Source of the DNA: Sporothrix humicola
Taxonomy: Eukaryota > Ascomycota > Sordariomycetes > Ophiostomatales > Ophiostomataceae
Direction of reading: 5' to 3'
DNA length: 64,000 nt
Assembly (NCBI GenBank): GCA_021396245.1
Contig: WNYE01000070.1
Coordinates: 1 to 64,000, forward strand
This document shows positions 35,637 through 47,633 of this stretch, in pieces. The first letter of the stretch is position 1; every line of letters starts with the position of its first letter. Below the pieces are notes generated by a model. It made no database searches. It worked only from the letters and a program-made list of their open reading frames with translations, and had not been told where the DNA came from. The translations under genes and the position numbers were made by a program.

Positions 35637-38600
35637 TTTGCGCAGAGACGGTGATTGAAGCGAGCCGTAGGAGGGCATAAGGAGAGGAAGAGGAGGAGAG
35701 GAGGGTGGTCGTCGGTGGTGTCGTCGGAGCGAAGTCGAAGTCGAATTCGAGGCAGTTGTTGAAATCGAAATCGAGATTGAGGTCGAGAAAAGGGAGCAAA
35801 GGCCAAAGGAGCGAAAAGAACGTAAAAGAAGGAATCGACGATAAAAAGAGGGAACGAAGAAAAATCACAAGACAGTGAAGAGAGAAGTGAAAAAAAAAGA
35901 CAAAAGACGAAAGATTGAGAGCCAGGAAAGAAGAAAGGAAGAGTGAGAGAAAGAGGCCAGAAAGGGGTTAGAAGACCAGGCGGGAAAAAAAGGTCTGTTG
36001 GATGTGGAGGCTGGAGACGGAAAGACGACGACAGAGGGCGCTGGCTGGTGTTCTGGGCTGTCTGGGGTGTGAGAAGTGAGAGTTTTTGAGAAAAAAGGGT
36101 GGAAATGGGTGGTGGGAACTGGAAAGGGAGGACGTGGGAGTTAGGGAACAAAAAGAGGAACAAGGGAAACCGAGCGCGGGAGATCGAATAAGTGGGTTCG
36201 TGGTGGAGAGGGTGTGCTGGGCGCAGTTCTGGGAAGACGGTGGACTGTGGGTAGTGACAGTGTGTGGCAGTGTCCCTGCTTTTCGCCTTTTCGTTCTTTT
36301 CGTTTTTCTGAAGAATGCAAAAAGACGGGGCAAAAGACGGTAGGGCGTTTGAGCGTTTGAGCGTTTTGACGTTTGAGCCGGTTCCTCTTTCTGCCTTTTC
36401 TTGATGTTAGTCGACTCCGTTTGAGAATAGGGGACAGGGGTCTGACGAGGCGTCAGAGGATGAGAGCGAAGAAGATTGAGAGGCGCCCGACGCCCTACGA
36501 TAATAGAAACTTACCGTTCTGGGATCTGGAATGTGACAATGCGAGGTGTGCAAGAAAGTGTGCGTGGTCGATAAAGAGAAAACAAAAAGCGGGGCTTTAA
36601 GACTTTTGCGACGAGGCTTTTGACTTGTAAACGTGACCGTGACTGTTTGGAATGTCGTGAGATGCCAAATGGCGTTGAAAACCAGTTATTCGGTATTCGG
36701 TCTGAGTGGCAAGTCGAGAGCGAGAGAGATGACCTGAGTATCAACTGCGCCCGAGGCTGAGGACCGATGTTGAGGCTCGTGAGAGATGAAGTGGTCGCAG
36801 ACGAGGCTAGTCCAGACTTGATTGACGATTGACAAGCGAGCAAAGTCAATAGTCAACACTTTCGTACGCTGGACGTCGCACTGGAAATGGCGATCGCAGT
36901 TGAAGATGTTGGCTGTGGAGGCCGATGTCCGATCCGAAAGGGCCAAGAGTCGAGACTGACGATAATCGTATGTCGGAAAAGTCAGAAAGTGAGCAAATCG
37001 ACGTAAATAGATGACAATCGAGTGGTTGATGTTGGCGACGGAAAGGGATACGGTTGTGTCCTTTGTCCTTAGTTTCTTTGATTGGAATCGTCCTGCGATG
37101 TAATTGGGTTGCGTGGGGTAGTGCGATGCGGACGGGCAATGTCTGCGCAGCAGGCGTACCGTGGGTGGACTTATGGAGTGTGGTAGGTCGAGTGTAACGA
37201 GGAGAAAAGAAGGCGATGATTGAAGTTTTAAGAAGAGGGCAAGAGGACGAGAGGCGAAAGAATCACGAATAAACATCAACAGAAACAGCCCAGCAGCCCA
37301 GATATCTGGAAGGAGGGGCGACGCAGGTACACATGTGCAATCTACAATTTGCAGGCAATCGCCGAAAACAGAAAGAGCACTCTACGACCACGAGATACGG
37401 AGCACGAGCATGCGAGATACTGACTGTGGTTTTGATAGAAAAGGAAAGAACGAAGGGGACAACGACAGGGGTAGCGGCAAAAGAGAAGAAGGAGGGAGGG
37501 GATGCAATGTGGGAAGGAAGGAAAGGAGGGCCCGAGTCAGGAACAGACGCAGGCAAGAGGCAAACAGACAAACAAGCAAAGACAAGGCAAGACAAGGCAG
37601 GAACGAATGCTTTCCAAGATGCGGGTAGACACAGATCGAGGTTCGAGGGTAGGGTGTTTGGAGAGACGGGAGACCATAAAAACGAGAGGCTGCAAATGTT
37701 GGAACGGACTACGGACTTGCTGCGCGAGACTGCGAGTTTTGGCGAAGCGTGCATGTGCAGATGGAAAGCGCCGTGTGCTTGTGCTTCTGGCCAAGAGGAA
37801 GGAGCGACTCGTGAGAAACAAACGACAGCAAAGAAGAAACAAAAGGTCACCGTCGCATGCAGGAATGCTGCGTATGCCAGGGGCAGATGCGTTTGCGGGT
37901 TGTTCTGCAGATGCATGCGCTTTGGAGCGCGACGGACTGGAGACTGGCTCAGTTCAGAGCGCATCATTGGCTGTCGTTCAAGACGGCCAAACGGCCAGGG
38001 GACTTGGATAAAAGGGGAAGCTAGCGTTTGGGAAAAATACGCTTGGTGCAAAACGCGTTCTGGCGTCCCCTTGAATTTTACCGTTTTGAGCTAGTGCGTT
38101 TTCCCACCATCCTGACGGGCTGGACGGGTTTGGCTGGCAGCATCCGTTTTTACTTTTCCTTAGGCCGACGGCCCACTGAAAATCGAAACGTTCCTGGATC
38201 GAGTAGCGCGAGTAGGCGAGTAGCGTGTTCAGGTATCTCCACTGTGGGAATGTGGGCTTTAACAAAGAGAAGAGGACTCGCTGAGAGGCGAGGATTTGCA
38301 CAAATTTTGAAGTTTGCAAACATCTTGAAATCCATCTCTTGTCGTCGACTCTTGATGAAACAAATGAACGGCTGGACGGTCGAGGTCGAGAAATCTGGTC
38401 GGCCAAGGCCGCTCGGTGGTCTGTTCACAGAACTGTGTACAGTGTACAGTGCCATCAGCGGCTTCCAGTGGACTTGTGGGCCTGGCCTGTGGAATCCCCC
38501 GTACTTTTTAGTGGTCTCGAATCGACGGCCGCGGGAGACGTCACCGCAAAGAAGAAAAAAGAGAAAGACGAAAAGAACTTTCAGTTGACGCGTTCTCCCA

Positions 38601-41600
38601 CGTATTCCAGAGGCCCACCCGCCGTCCTGTCATTGAAGGTACTTGCGGCGACAAGATTTGCACTCATATTTGCATGTACTCGCCTCAATACGAACACAGT
38701 GAGATGCAATTTTCCCTCACCATCCCTCACCATCCCTCACCATCCCTCTTCCTTTCCCACGGTCTTGGCTTTTGGAGACATGCAGGGGTTGCGGTGCCCT
38801 CTCGAAAAGGCAAGGCATGGCAGAAGCAATTCAGAGGTCTAGAGCACAAGATGTGCGTGGACTGCACGTTTTTGGCGGCGACGGTGAGTGATCTTCTCGT
38901 GTTATCGAGATCCATTGGAGGAAGGGAGGTTTTTGAGAGAAAAGAGTGGCTCGCGTGAGTCTGGCCGCAAAGGGAGGCCGGGAAAGGGAGAAAACTTCGA
39001 ATGGAGAGAGAAACCTCCAAAACGATTGGCCGCTCACAGTCAAGAAGCACGATTTTTTTCTCGTCGGACCCAGACGGCGGCCTGCAAACTGCAAGGGAGG
39101 CGACAAAAGGACTGCAGGCCATCAGGCCAGGTCCTTTGGCATATGATGGCATATGACAGAAGAAAATCCTCGAAAGACATGGCAAAAGAAGACCTGGTTC
39201 GGAGGGCCCTGGCCGATGTTCGTGTTTAATTCTCTTCTGGGATGGCATAATGGCCACAAGATTGGCTTCGTCAAAGAGGCAATGGGCTCAATTGGAGGTG
39301 GAAGACAGATTACGGAGCTCGGAAGACATCTGTGCCTCTTTCGTTTTCGTTCATCCTCTTTCGTTGTCCCTTTTGTATCTTCGTCTCGTCTTCTTTTCGT
39401 CCATTCGTCTTCTGTATGATCTTCCTCTCAACCAGAGCATCACCAACCTGGACCACTTTCTTTCTTTTTTGATGGATCTCTGCCAGTCTGGACCGTCCGG
39501 AACGAGCCCGGAAGGTGAACCCAAGGTCACAGCGAGACCCTCCATTTCGGCAGTGAAAGAGGAGTGGCTGAAGTCAAAGTGGACAGAGGCAGAGTGGCTC
39601 GGGTGGTAAGGTGGCAGGGTGGAAAGACAGTGGAGTGGACACGAATTTTGGCAGCCCGCCACCCGCAAGCAGGATGCAAGATACGACGTAATATCCAATA
39701 TCTGCCTCTTTTTATTGCATCTTCATGCGACAAGGTTGACGTCGATCTGTACGGAGTACGGAGGCAAATATGACAGCACACTGTGAAATTGAACGGTGAA
39801 CGTGCTCCGTCAAGCATATTCAGACTCGTCGTGTTGAGCCTCCGTATTGACTGACGCACAGTTCCAGATCAAACGCTGGCGACGCTTTTGGGGAACCCCT
39901 TGCTCGGCACAGCACACTTTTCAAACAAACGGGGTAGGAGACAAGACGAGAAACATTTTGGGAAAGAAAACGGTGAAATTATTTGATAAGAAAGCACAGG
40001 CAATTGGGCTGGCTTGAAACATTTCTCGATTACGCTTCGCTCAACTGTGTCTGTTGATTTGTCGGCTGGCAATCGCCGAGTGGACGGACTTTTGATCTCT
40101 GATCGCAAAAGGAAGAATCTTCCTGGCCAGTCGTCTCGAAATTGTCGACGCCGGTTTCGAGCGCATCCTCCTTTCTGTGCTTTCTGTGCTACACAAACAG
40201 CCTCGAGTGCAGTCCTTCCACGCGTTCCAAAGTGTCGCACACATATCATAGTCCCTGACTGAGCATTGGGCATTGTACGACGCTGGAATAGGGCCCGAAC
40301 AGCAACTAAAGCGTGTTGGCGACGCCGAGAACGAGTTGTCCACCTTGGAGAAGAGAAGAGGAAAGAAAGTAGATTTTGTTGCACCGATTGGCCACGGTTG
40401 ACGACGGTCCGTAGCTGAAAGAGAGAAGGAAGAAGCATGGAGGGAAGCCGAAAAGAAGGGAAAGAGAACTGCCCACCGTTTCCCACGTCTACTCACATCT
40501 TGGTCCCTGACGACGATGACACGCCTGTTGGCAGCTGGTAAACGATGATCCGCCGTCTTCGTTCATGGTAGCTTTCGTCTTGTCCTTTTCTAATTGCCTT
40601 CTTGCTATCCTCTGTGGCATTTGCGCATACACCGTGCCGCACCATCACCGTATTCAGGGCGATGATCTACAGTTTTCGTCTTCGAGAACCAACCTGCATA
40701 TCGAATATGTCGAACTCGAAAATGTACAGCCCTCGGCACTCTATTCTTCCAGGTGTGTTTCTTCCTTCTTTCGTGCACTCGTCCTCTTCTGTCACAGGAC
40801 GCCCTGGTTAAAAGGACAAGCTGAAACACGGAACGGCACCACCCCGTCCAGCGCCTTTGCTCTTTGCCCCCAGGTTAGTAGAATGCCTCTCAAGGCTGAA
40901 AAGGCTTCAGCATTTCATACTTTTCACACTCGTGTTGCGTCACAGGTCGGGTTTGCCGGGAATGAACAAGATGCGACTTAATTGGTTTTCAAATTCATAG
41001 GCTTGAGGGGCACTGCACTCGCGAATGCGACTGGACAATGGAGTATGTGTTAAACAAAATTCAAAATGGTATCATGGTATGCTATGACAAAATACAAAAA
41101 AAGACAAGGGTAAACATCCTCAAGATATGACGTCGAAGGCTGAGCCTTGATAGAGTCAATATCTCGAGTAAAGTCTGATACATGTGACAATACTCTCAGT
41201 GACAACCCTGAGGATCCGAGTTGAGATGTTTCCTCCACGGAGAATATTCTCTTTGGGTATCGCATCTCCTTGTTAGAGAGGCGTGCCCGGGTAAAGGCAT
41301 TCGCAAACAATTCGATGATTCTCGTTTCCCCTGGGCTCTTTGGGCTCATTTCTAGAGCCTCCGTATTGTCCTGCGTTTCGTCGACTATCTGTCCACGTCC
41401 CGGCGTCGTTTCACCGGCAGTTGGCCGCTCATTCCTCAGTGCGCACTCCTGTATATGGGATATCGTGGCATTGTGGCTGCGCCTGGATAGAGAGATATGG
41501 CTCGTCGCAAGGTGCCCAATGAGTGCCCAGTATGTGGCTAGGCTGGTCTTGAACGTTGTGGCCTTTCTCGTCGTTGCTGGTGAAAATAGTCGTAGGATCT

Positions 41601-41712
41601 AGAGGCGATGGCGGTACTTCAAGGCTCGGGTTTGTGGATGTGCTTGGCCTGCTGATTTTGGGTGGCTCGAGTGGCTACCACACTTCCGGCCTCTGGCCCC
41701 CAGTGTCGGCAT
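35637..41712. other. Gene-free block, 6.1 kb, upstream of Sho1
   Basis: No frame on either strand shows the codon bias, domains or splice structure of the true genes. From about 35.7 to 37.9 kb the plus strand is purine-rich (GA and GAAA tracts), so the Sho1-sense strand is pyrimidine-rich, as in long fungal promoters and leaders. A 10-bp tandem array lies at 38714. The block probably holds a long Sho1 promoter or 5' UTR and possibly non-coding transcripts. Confidence 0.55.
38714..38748 (+). repeat. 10-bp tandem repeat, 3.5 copies (CCCTCACCAT)
   Basis: Three perfect CCCTCACCAT units plus CCCTC lie in non-coding DNA. It is a simple minisatellite with no evident function. Confidence 0.9.
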
Positions 41713-42379
41713 TCAAACACCCTCCTGCTCCGCCTTGCGCGCCGCCGTCTCCAGCCGCCGCACCCGGCCCTCGGCCCGCTCGACACGGTCCTCCACGCTG
41801 GCCACCACTTTGGAGGCGCCCAGAGCTTGACGTTCGTAGTACTGGCGCACCAGCCGCTCGCTGCGGCCGCGGAGGGACGCCACCTCGGCGTCGATCGCCT
41901 TTTGCGACTGCGCCAGCGCCTCCATCCGCGGCACCAGCCCGACGAGCTGGGCACTCAGCCCGGCCTCGGGGACGGGCGTGTCGACGAGGGCGGCGTTGAG
42001 CGCCGAGGCGGTGGCGGGGAAGGCGGAGGCATAGGACAGAACGGTGGCCCTCAGAGCATCGGCATCGAGCTGGGTCGGCGGCACGTCGGCGGGCGCTGCA
42101 TGGAAGAGCGAGGGGTGTGATTTGTCTGGGCTGTTAGTGGCGGTCGTTGTCGGTGAGCGCCGGGGCTGACCTACATATCCTCAACAACTCGGCGTAGACG
42201 CGCACGTTGGACACAAGCGATGAGAACCGTCTCTCCAGATCGGCGAGGGCGTCGGCGGTCGGCTTGGCCGGGAGAGAGCTTGCGTCTTCGGGCACATTGT
42301 CGCCGCCGTACAGCAGCTGCTCGACGCGGCGGACGCGCGACTCGAGGAGCTCGAGCGTGGCCTGGCTGGTTTGTTCCAT
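41713..42379 (-). CDS. RO10-like nuclear distribution protein (dynein/dynactin pathway)
   Basis: Exons 42379-42175 and 42095-41713 (79-nt intron, GTAGGT...TGCAG) encode 195 residues. The protein starts MEQTSQATLELLESRVRRVE and is helical throughout. Heptad-like segments lie at about 5-22, 45-68 and 130-190, and the tail is a long Arg/Glu/Ala coiled coil with VRQYYERQ in its middle. Size and pattern match the fungal RO10 family (Neurospora ropy-10, about 24 kDa), needed for dynein-dependent nuclear distribution and related to the small dynactin subunit p24. No other domain is present. The intron was chosen because it is the combination that keeps frame; an alternative donor four bases later would not with this acceptor. 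The identity is moderately sure, resting on the N-terminal motif and coiled-coil layout. Confidence 0.72.
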
Positions 42380-43776
42380 TGTCGTTGTGAGGGAGTAAAT
42401 GACTGGCGTGTGGAAAGTAATACTGCGTAAGTGGCCGTTCTGTATGGAGTATCGTCGGTGTGCTCTTGATGTCGTCTTGTCGATGACCTGTGTCTTCAAT
42501 TGGGAGCAGGGGCTGTCTTTGAAGAAGCTCTGTGATTGGCCGGTGTTGTTGATCCCCTATTGCCTTGCGGATAGAGTGCTGGAATGACTGTTCTCTGGGC
42601 GGCTCTGGGCACACTCTGGGGCGTCGTGTGTTGCGTAATATCGTTCGCTTGGCCCCTTGGCGCTAACGCTGTTTCCCCTGTATTCCCCTGTATTTCGGGA
42701 AGGAAGGGCCTGAAGCAGGAGTGCGGTTACCTAATTAATATTGGAATACGTCGTAAAGGGGAAATTGGAACCAGGGGAATTTGAGAGCAACACACAACAC
42801 CAAGCGAAAGGACAGTTTACTGTGTACGCGGCCTGTTTACGGGTGAGAGATGGAGGCTCACATTTTTGTTGTAATTCTTACCATCGTCGCTCACAGCATT
42901 GCGTTATCGCCTCACCTGCAGCTCGTATTTCGACATTCAATGGTGAGCCTTGCCTGCTTTGCTAGTGGCTGATTGAAGACTGCAAACAGGAAGGAGTTGC
43001 CGGCCGTCACAAGCGAATTGAAGGTGGTGGTGGGTGACTAAGACTGTCAGCGCATGCTATCGGACATATTGGTGCATTTGGGTGCATTATCCTTCATTTT
43101 TGGGTGTAGGAGTGGTGCGCTGCGGGGAATGCCATAAGCCGCCAAAGCCACTAAAGGCTGCGAACCCGAAGTAAAAAGCAACGCTACAGGCCTTGGTCGT
43201 CCTTTCTGACCTCTCAAAGCGGAGGCCGCGAGGCTTGGCTTGCGTGGTGCACACCAAAGAGACCCGCTAGAAGCCGCTTTTGCCTTGCCTTGGTGCCATT
43301 CGCCATCCACCATCCCAAAGGCCAGTCACAGGCCTGTCTCTTTTGGGGAGGTGCCAACGGGGGAAAGAACAAAGACGACACAATCAAGGTTTTTGAAGAA
43401 AAAAAGAGCCATCATCACTCTCACCTTCAACACCACTTATTACGACGCAGCATAACGTAGTACTCTTACCGACGATACACGACGCACGATAACGACATTC
43501 TTTTGCTCTCTCTCTCTCTGCACTATTGACGGCCTCTCGATTGCCACAGTAGCGTCTATCTTTAATCAGCAATTAACGACCTCCTCATCCTCGACTTTCC
43601 TCGATTTCGACCTGCAATCTTCAATTCGTTCGGCTTCCTCTTCTCTCATGCACTTGCCGTGAGCCGACACCACAGTCTCTCCCGATAGCACCGGCTCCGA
43701 CCGGGCAGCGACTTGTCACATCCTCCCACGACAGCCTCTTCTTCCCCTTATCCTCCCCGTTTGCGCCCGCCGCGCG
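42380..43776. other. Divergent intergenic region, 1.4 kb
   Basis: Upstream DNA shared by the RO10-like gene (-) and the AVT transporter (+). A CT-dinucleotide run lies near 43.51 kb and a C/T-rich leader near the transporter. No gene or RNA is seen. Confidence 0.6.
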
Positions 43777-45426
43777 ATGCCGAATTACTCCACCATCTCG
43801 TCTGCTCCGGGCCGCTCCAGTCCGGATCTGCACCCTTCCTCCTCAATTTCAAACGGCGACGATATGGCGCGACGGCGACGGGGACGCAGCCCCAAGCACG
43901 GGGCTGGCGGCGGCCAGGCGACCATGATTTCGAGCATTATCAACCTGTTGAATACCATTGTCGGCGCCGGCACGCTCGCCATGCCGGCAGCCATGTCGCA
44001 CATGAGCGTTACCCTGGGCACCGTGATCATCCTGTGGTCCGGCCTGACGTCGGCGTTTGGCCTCTACCTGCAGTCCCGCTGCGCGCGTTATCTCGACAGA
44101 GGAACATCGTCCTTCTTTGCGCTCTCGCAAATCACATACCCCAACGCCGCCGTCGTCTTTGACACGGCCATTGCCGTCAAGTGCTTTGGCGTCGGCGTGT
44201 CGTACCTCATCATTATCGGCGACCTGATGCCGGGCGTGGCCCTGGGTTTCAACAGCGAGGCCGGCTCTGTCCCTTTTCTGGTTGATCGCAACTTTTGGAT
44301 CACGGCGTTTATGCTCGTCATCATCCCGCTCGCTTTTCTGAGAAGGCTCGACTCGCTCAAGTACACCAGCGTCATTGCGCTCGTGTCCATTGGCTACCTG
44401 ATCGTGCTCGTCGTCTACCACTTTGCGTCCGACTCGCCCGCCGAGCGCGGCGACGTCCACCTCGTCAAGTGGCACGGCCCTGTCGCTTTGTTGAGTAGTC
44501 TTCCGGTTGTTGTGTTCGCCTACACCTGCCACCAAAACATGTTTTCCATCCTCAACGAGCTCAAGGACAACTCGCCGTCCAGCGTCGTGGGCGTCATCTC
44601 GTCTAGTATCGGCTCGGCCGCCTCCATCTACATTCTAGTGGCCATCACCGGCTACCTCACCTTTGGCAGCAACGTCGTCGGCAACATTGTCAGCATGTAC
44701 CCGGCCAACTTTGCCTCAACCGTCGGCAAGGCCGCCATTGTCGTGCTTGTCATGTTTAGCATCCCGCTGCAGATCCACCCCTGCCGCGCGTCTCTGGACG
44801 CCGTCCTCAAGTGGCGCCCCAACAAGTCGTCGCCGTCGTCCAACCTGCTTCCGGGTGGCGCCAACGGGCCCGCGCCGGTGGCCGGCTCCTCCTCGACGGC
44901 CCCCGCTACCGACTCCCACGGCTCCCCCGTCTCGCCCATGTCCGACATGCGCTTTGCCCTGCTCACCACTCTGATTATTGCCGCCTCCTACGCCACCGCC
45001 CTGTCCGTCAGCAGCCTCGACCGCGTTCTTGCGTACGTCGGCAGCACCGGCTCCACCTCCATCTCCTTTATCCTCCCCGGTTTGTTTTATTACAAGATCA
45101 GCGACCCCGACAGCAGCCACCACCAGCGCCTGCTCAAAGAAGACGACGACGCGTTCGAGTCGGACGTCAGCGACAACGACAACGAGACCGACCTCAACCC
45201 CGACGAGGCGTCCTTGCTGTCGTCCGGCGGCCGCGTGCCCAGCATCGCCGGTGCCGCCGGCTCGCTGTCGCGCCGTCTGCGCCTGCGCCGCAGCAAGTGG
45301 CGCTGGGACTTGGAGCACTTCAACGAGAGCCTGCTGCGCAAGATGGCGCTGGCGCTGGCCATTTACGGCATCTGCGTCATGATCGTCTGCCTGACCATGA
45401 ACATTTTCTTCGTGACGGCCCACTAA
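43777..45426 (+). CDS. Vacuolar amino-acid transporter, AVT5/6/7 type (AAAP family)
   Basis: A single exon of 549 residues. A hydrophilic Ser/Arg-rich N-terminus (1-48) precedes the first span, whose ATMISSIINLLNTIVGAGTLAMP is cited here only by its core NLLNTIVGAGTLAMP. This is the signature of amino acid/auxin permease (SLC32/36/38-like) carriers. About eleven hydrophobic spans follow, including VVVFAYTCHQNMFSI near 247, a conserved motif of the family. A cytosolic loop rich in Ser/Pro/Ala (about 350-390) and an acidic loop (about 455-490) interrupt the last spans. In yeast, Avt5/6/7 export amino acids from the vacuole during starvation; direction and substrates here are inferred from family. 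Length is normal. The start follows a C-rich leader. Confidence 0.92.
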   Translation: MPNYSTISSAPGRSSPDLHPSSSISNGDDMARRRRGRSPKHGAGGGQATMISSIINLLNTIVGAGTLAMPAAMSHMSVTLGTVIILWSGLTSAFGLYLQSRCARYLDRGTSSFFALSQITYPNAAVVFDTAIAVKCFGVGVSYLIIIGDLMPGVALGFNSEAGSVPFLVDRNFWITAFMLVIIPLAFLRRLDSLKYTSVIALVSIGYLIVLVVYHFASDSPAERGDVHLVKWHGPVALLSSLPVVVFAYTCHQNMFSILNELKDNSPSSVVGVISSSIGSAASIYILVAITGYLTFGSNVVGNIVSMYPANFASTVGKAAIVVLVMFSIPLQIHPCRASLDAVLKWRPNKSSPSSNLLPGGANGPAPVAGSSSTAPATDSHGSPVSPMSDMRFALLTTLIIAASYATALSVSSLDRVLAYVGSTGSTSISFILPGLFYYKISDPDSSHHQRLLKEDDDAFESDVSDNDNETDLNPDEASLLSSGGRVPSIAGAAGSLSRRLRLRRSKWRWDLEHFNESLLRKMALALAIYGICVMIVCLTMNIFFVTAH

Positions 45427-45978
45427 GAAGCGTTGTCGAGCCTTTGAGTGAACAAAAGTCGTTTTTAATTGCTTCTAGAGATGTTATATATCATGCCCTG
45501 GCGTCTCTTTTTCCTGTTTCTATCCTTCATTTCTAGTCTTTCCTTTTTCTTTCTTCTTTGGAGTCTCTCTTTTATTCCTCTTTACTCTTTTAACTCTTCC
45601 TTTTTGGATGCATTTTCTGGGTTTCTCTTTCTGGGGGCATGGCTAGGAGTTTATTCATTATTTACAATCTGCTTTGCTCTTTTGCTTGTCTCTTTTCGCG
45701 TGCTCTTTCGTTTTGACTTGCCGCTCCTTACTTACAAACTAGACTTTGCTTCGATAGACAATTACTGTTGTCATACACGCACGCGCACAATGCACTCCGT
45801 TGCATCAGCCAGTCTTTTGTGACCCTGTACTCCGTACTCTCGTCCCTTTGTCACTCTCCTCCAATTTCCAATTTCGGTCTCGTCATCTCCCCGTGTACGT
45901 CTCGTACGTCTCGTACGTCTCGTACGTCTCGTACGTCTCATGCACCGTCTCTACCATTGCCACCCACCCACAGGCGGA
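45427..45978. other. Convergent 3' region with a tandem array
   Basis: Region between the AVT (+) and tail-anchored protein (-) stop codons. It is T-rich on the plus strand and carries the 9-bp array at 45895. No coding frame is supportable. Confidence 0.6.
45895..45939 (+). repeat. 9-bp tandem repeat, 5 perfect copies (GTACGTCTC)
   Basis: Five identical consecutive units of GTACGTCTC lie 40 bp downstream (in minus-strand terms) of the tail-anchored protein stop codon, so they are probably in its 3' UTR. Each unit includes the fungal splice-donor-like hexamer GTACGT on the plus strand. Confidence 0.95.
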
Positions 45979-46506
45979 CTACATCAAAAACAGCCCGTAT
46001 ACAATGCTGCACAGAAAGCACAGAATCGCCCATTTCAACAGTTGCTGGCCCCTCTCCCGCCACGTCCACTGGCGCACCGGCTTGGCCACGGTCGGGCCCG
46101 GCGCGTACCAGAACCCGCCGCCCAGTGCCTGCCATTTGGGCTTTCCCTTGCTATAATCTGTGCTTGTGTTCTTGTTTGTGCTCGTGCTCACGGCTGTGCT
46201 CGTGCTCGTGCGATGCTGTGCAGCCTTGCGTTTCAGGGGCGCAACACGCTTGGGAATGGGATGAGAGGGAGGCGGAAGGGCAACGGCTGTTGTCGTCTTC
46301 TTGGGACTTGCCGACTTGGTTGAGCTGGCTGCTCTCGCTTTCGTCGCGATTTTCGCCTTGGCCTTCCCGCCTTTGGTGACTTGTGTAGAGACCAGCTCTG
46401 CTGGCATCGGCGCTGGTGTTGGTGGCGGCGGCAGCGAGGGTTGCTTTTTGAGTCGCTCCCACTCGTGCGGCGGGATGTAGGTAAACTCGTCGATATGTTC
46501 CGGCAT
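45979..46506 (-). CDS. Unrecognised tail-anchored membrane protein, 175 aa
   Basis: A single exon of 175 residues whose function I do not recognise. The N-terminus MPEHIDEFTYIPPHEWERL is followed by a proline stretch. A basic Ala/Lys/Ser/Thr-rich low-complexity region (about 40-115) comes next, then a more structured segment KPKWQALGGGFWYAPGP. One hydrophobic span ends the chain: LLKWAILCFLCSIVYGLFLM, with no residues after it. There is no signal peptide, so the protein should insert as a C-tail-anchored protein, with the bulk in the cytosol, in the ER, mitochondrial outer or peroxisomal membrane. Third codon positions are G/C-rich, though less so than in neighbours. The gene is convergent with the AVT gene and divergent from the GH55 gene. 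A real gene is likely; its role is unknown. Confidence 0.7.
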   Translation of the reverse strand: MPEHIDEFTYIPPHEWERLKKQPSLPPPPTPAPMPAELVSTQVTKGGKAKAKIATKARAASSTKSASPKKTTTAVALPPPSHPIPKRVAPLKRKAAQHRTSTSTAVSTSTNKNTSTDYSKGKPKWQALGGGFWYAPGPTVAKPVRQWTWRERGQQLLKWAILCFLCSIVYGLFLM

Positions 46507-47633
46507 TGTGTTCTGAGTGGATGTGTAATAGTATGAAAGTCGTTGATTGATTTATCCTGTGAAATAGCCTGGTTGTGTTATTGAATGACTTTACGATATT
46601 ATTTTTACAAAATGAGGAAATTCCCGTCAACTTAAATATCCCAGAGATTGAAGAAACATTACAAAACACCCTTGAATTGTGAAAGTGAATGCAAACAAAC
46701 GTTCATTGTTGATGTCTTTGTGGGTGTTCCTTTGTTTGGCTGCATCGCCATCATCATCCCTTTGACTGTCAACAATGGCATATCTCGACGTGATGCACAG
46801 GACAATGCCACCTGCACACGTCTTTGTTTCTAAATATGAAAGAGACACTGAAAATGGAAATAAAAGAAGGCAGTATTTATATTTTATTTTATTAAATCTG
46901 TTTCGAGGAGTGATCTTGACAATTCTGTCCGGAGTCGGTTTCTGGTGGAAGTAGAGCCGACACTGACACCTTGTGCATCCTAGACCCTCATCGTGACCTC
47001 CTTCTCTCCCTTGTGACACCCTTATGTGTTTCTCATCAATCAGATGAAGTCATAGTTTTCAATATTGCGACTAACACTCCCAGCATGTGACGGAGCGGTC
47101 TCTGTCGATACGCTCCGTAGAATTGACGTAATTACCTAGTTAGGCAAGCAGCCGTCGAGGCTACTCATCGCATCTTCGCTCCTTCCTTGTTTGAATCTTT
47201 GGGAACACCCAACACACCCTTCATGCTCCACCCGCTGCGCGTGTTCTGTGTCGCTCCTTCCTCATGTTGCAAGTAGATAGGAGGCAACAGCTTGCCAAGG
47301 CACACAAACAAACACTGCGGTAGCATCATAATAAATACCGGTTCCTGCTTCTTGTACTCCTTGCCCCTTTCCCCCTTTCTTGCCATCTGTCACTAGATCT
47401 GGGAGATTACTCTCCCCTACACTTCTTCCAAGATCTTCATCTTCATCTCTCTTTGACATATCTCAGAATCTTTCTGGAGCCTCAGTCTGCGCTCTAGCTG
47501 ACATCATACTGCCATCAACGCCCTGCGAGACCATATTTGCGACATCACGTCACGATCTGAGACCTGAGACAACATTGACAGCTGCATCCATCTTTCTCTT
47601 TGACATCTTTGCTGACATCTTTTCCCTGACAAA
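46507..47633. other. Divergent intergenic region, 1.1 kb
   Basis: Upstream DNA of the tail-anchored protein (-) and the GH55 gene (+). It is AT-rich near 46.5-46.9 kb and C/T-rich in the last 150 bp before the GH55 start. No gene is seen. Confidence 0.6.

Noticed and set aside
37333..38094. 253-residue Lys/Arg-rich frame (+)
   Set aside because: It arises from purine-rich DNA. Codon third positions are unbiased, and there is no homology that I recognise.
40565..40981. 138-residue frame with a signal-peptide-like start (+)
   Set aside because: The hydrophobic start comes from T-rich DNA; the remainder lacks codon bias and a cysteine pattern. Too weak to list as a gene.
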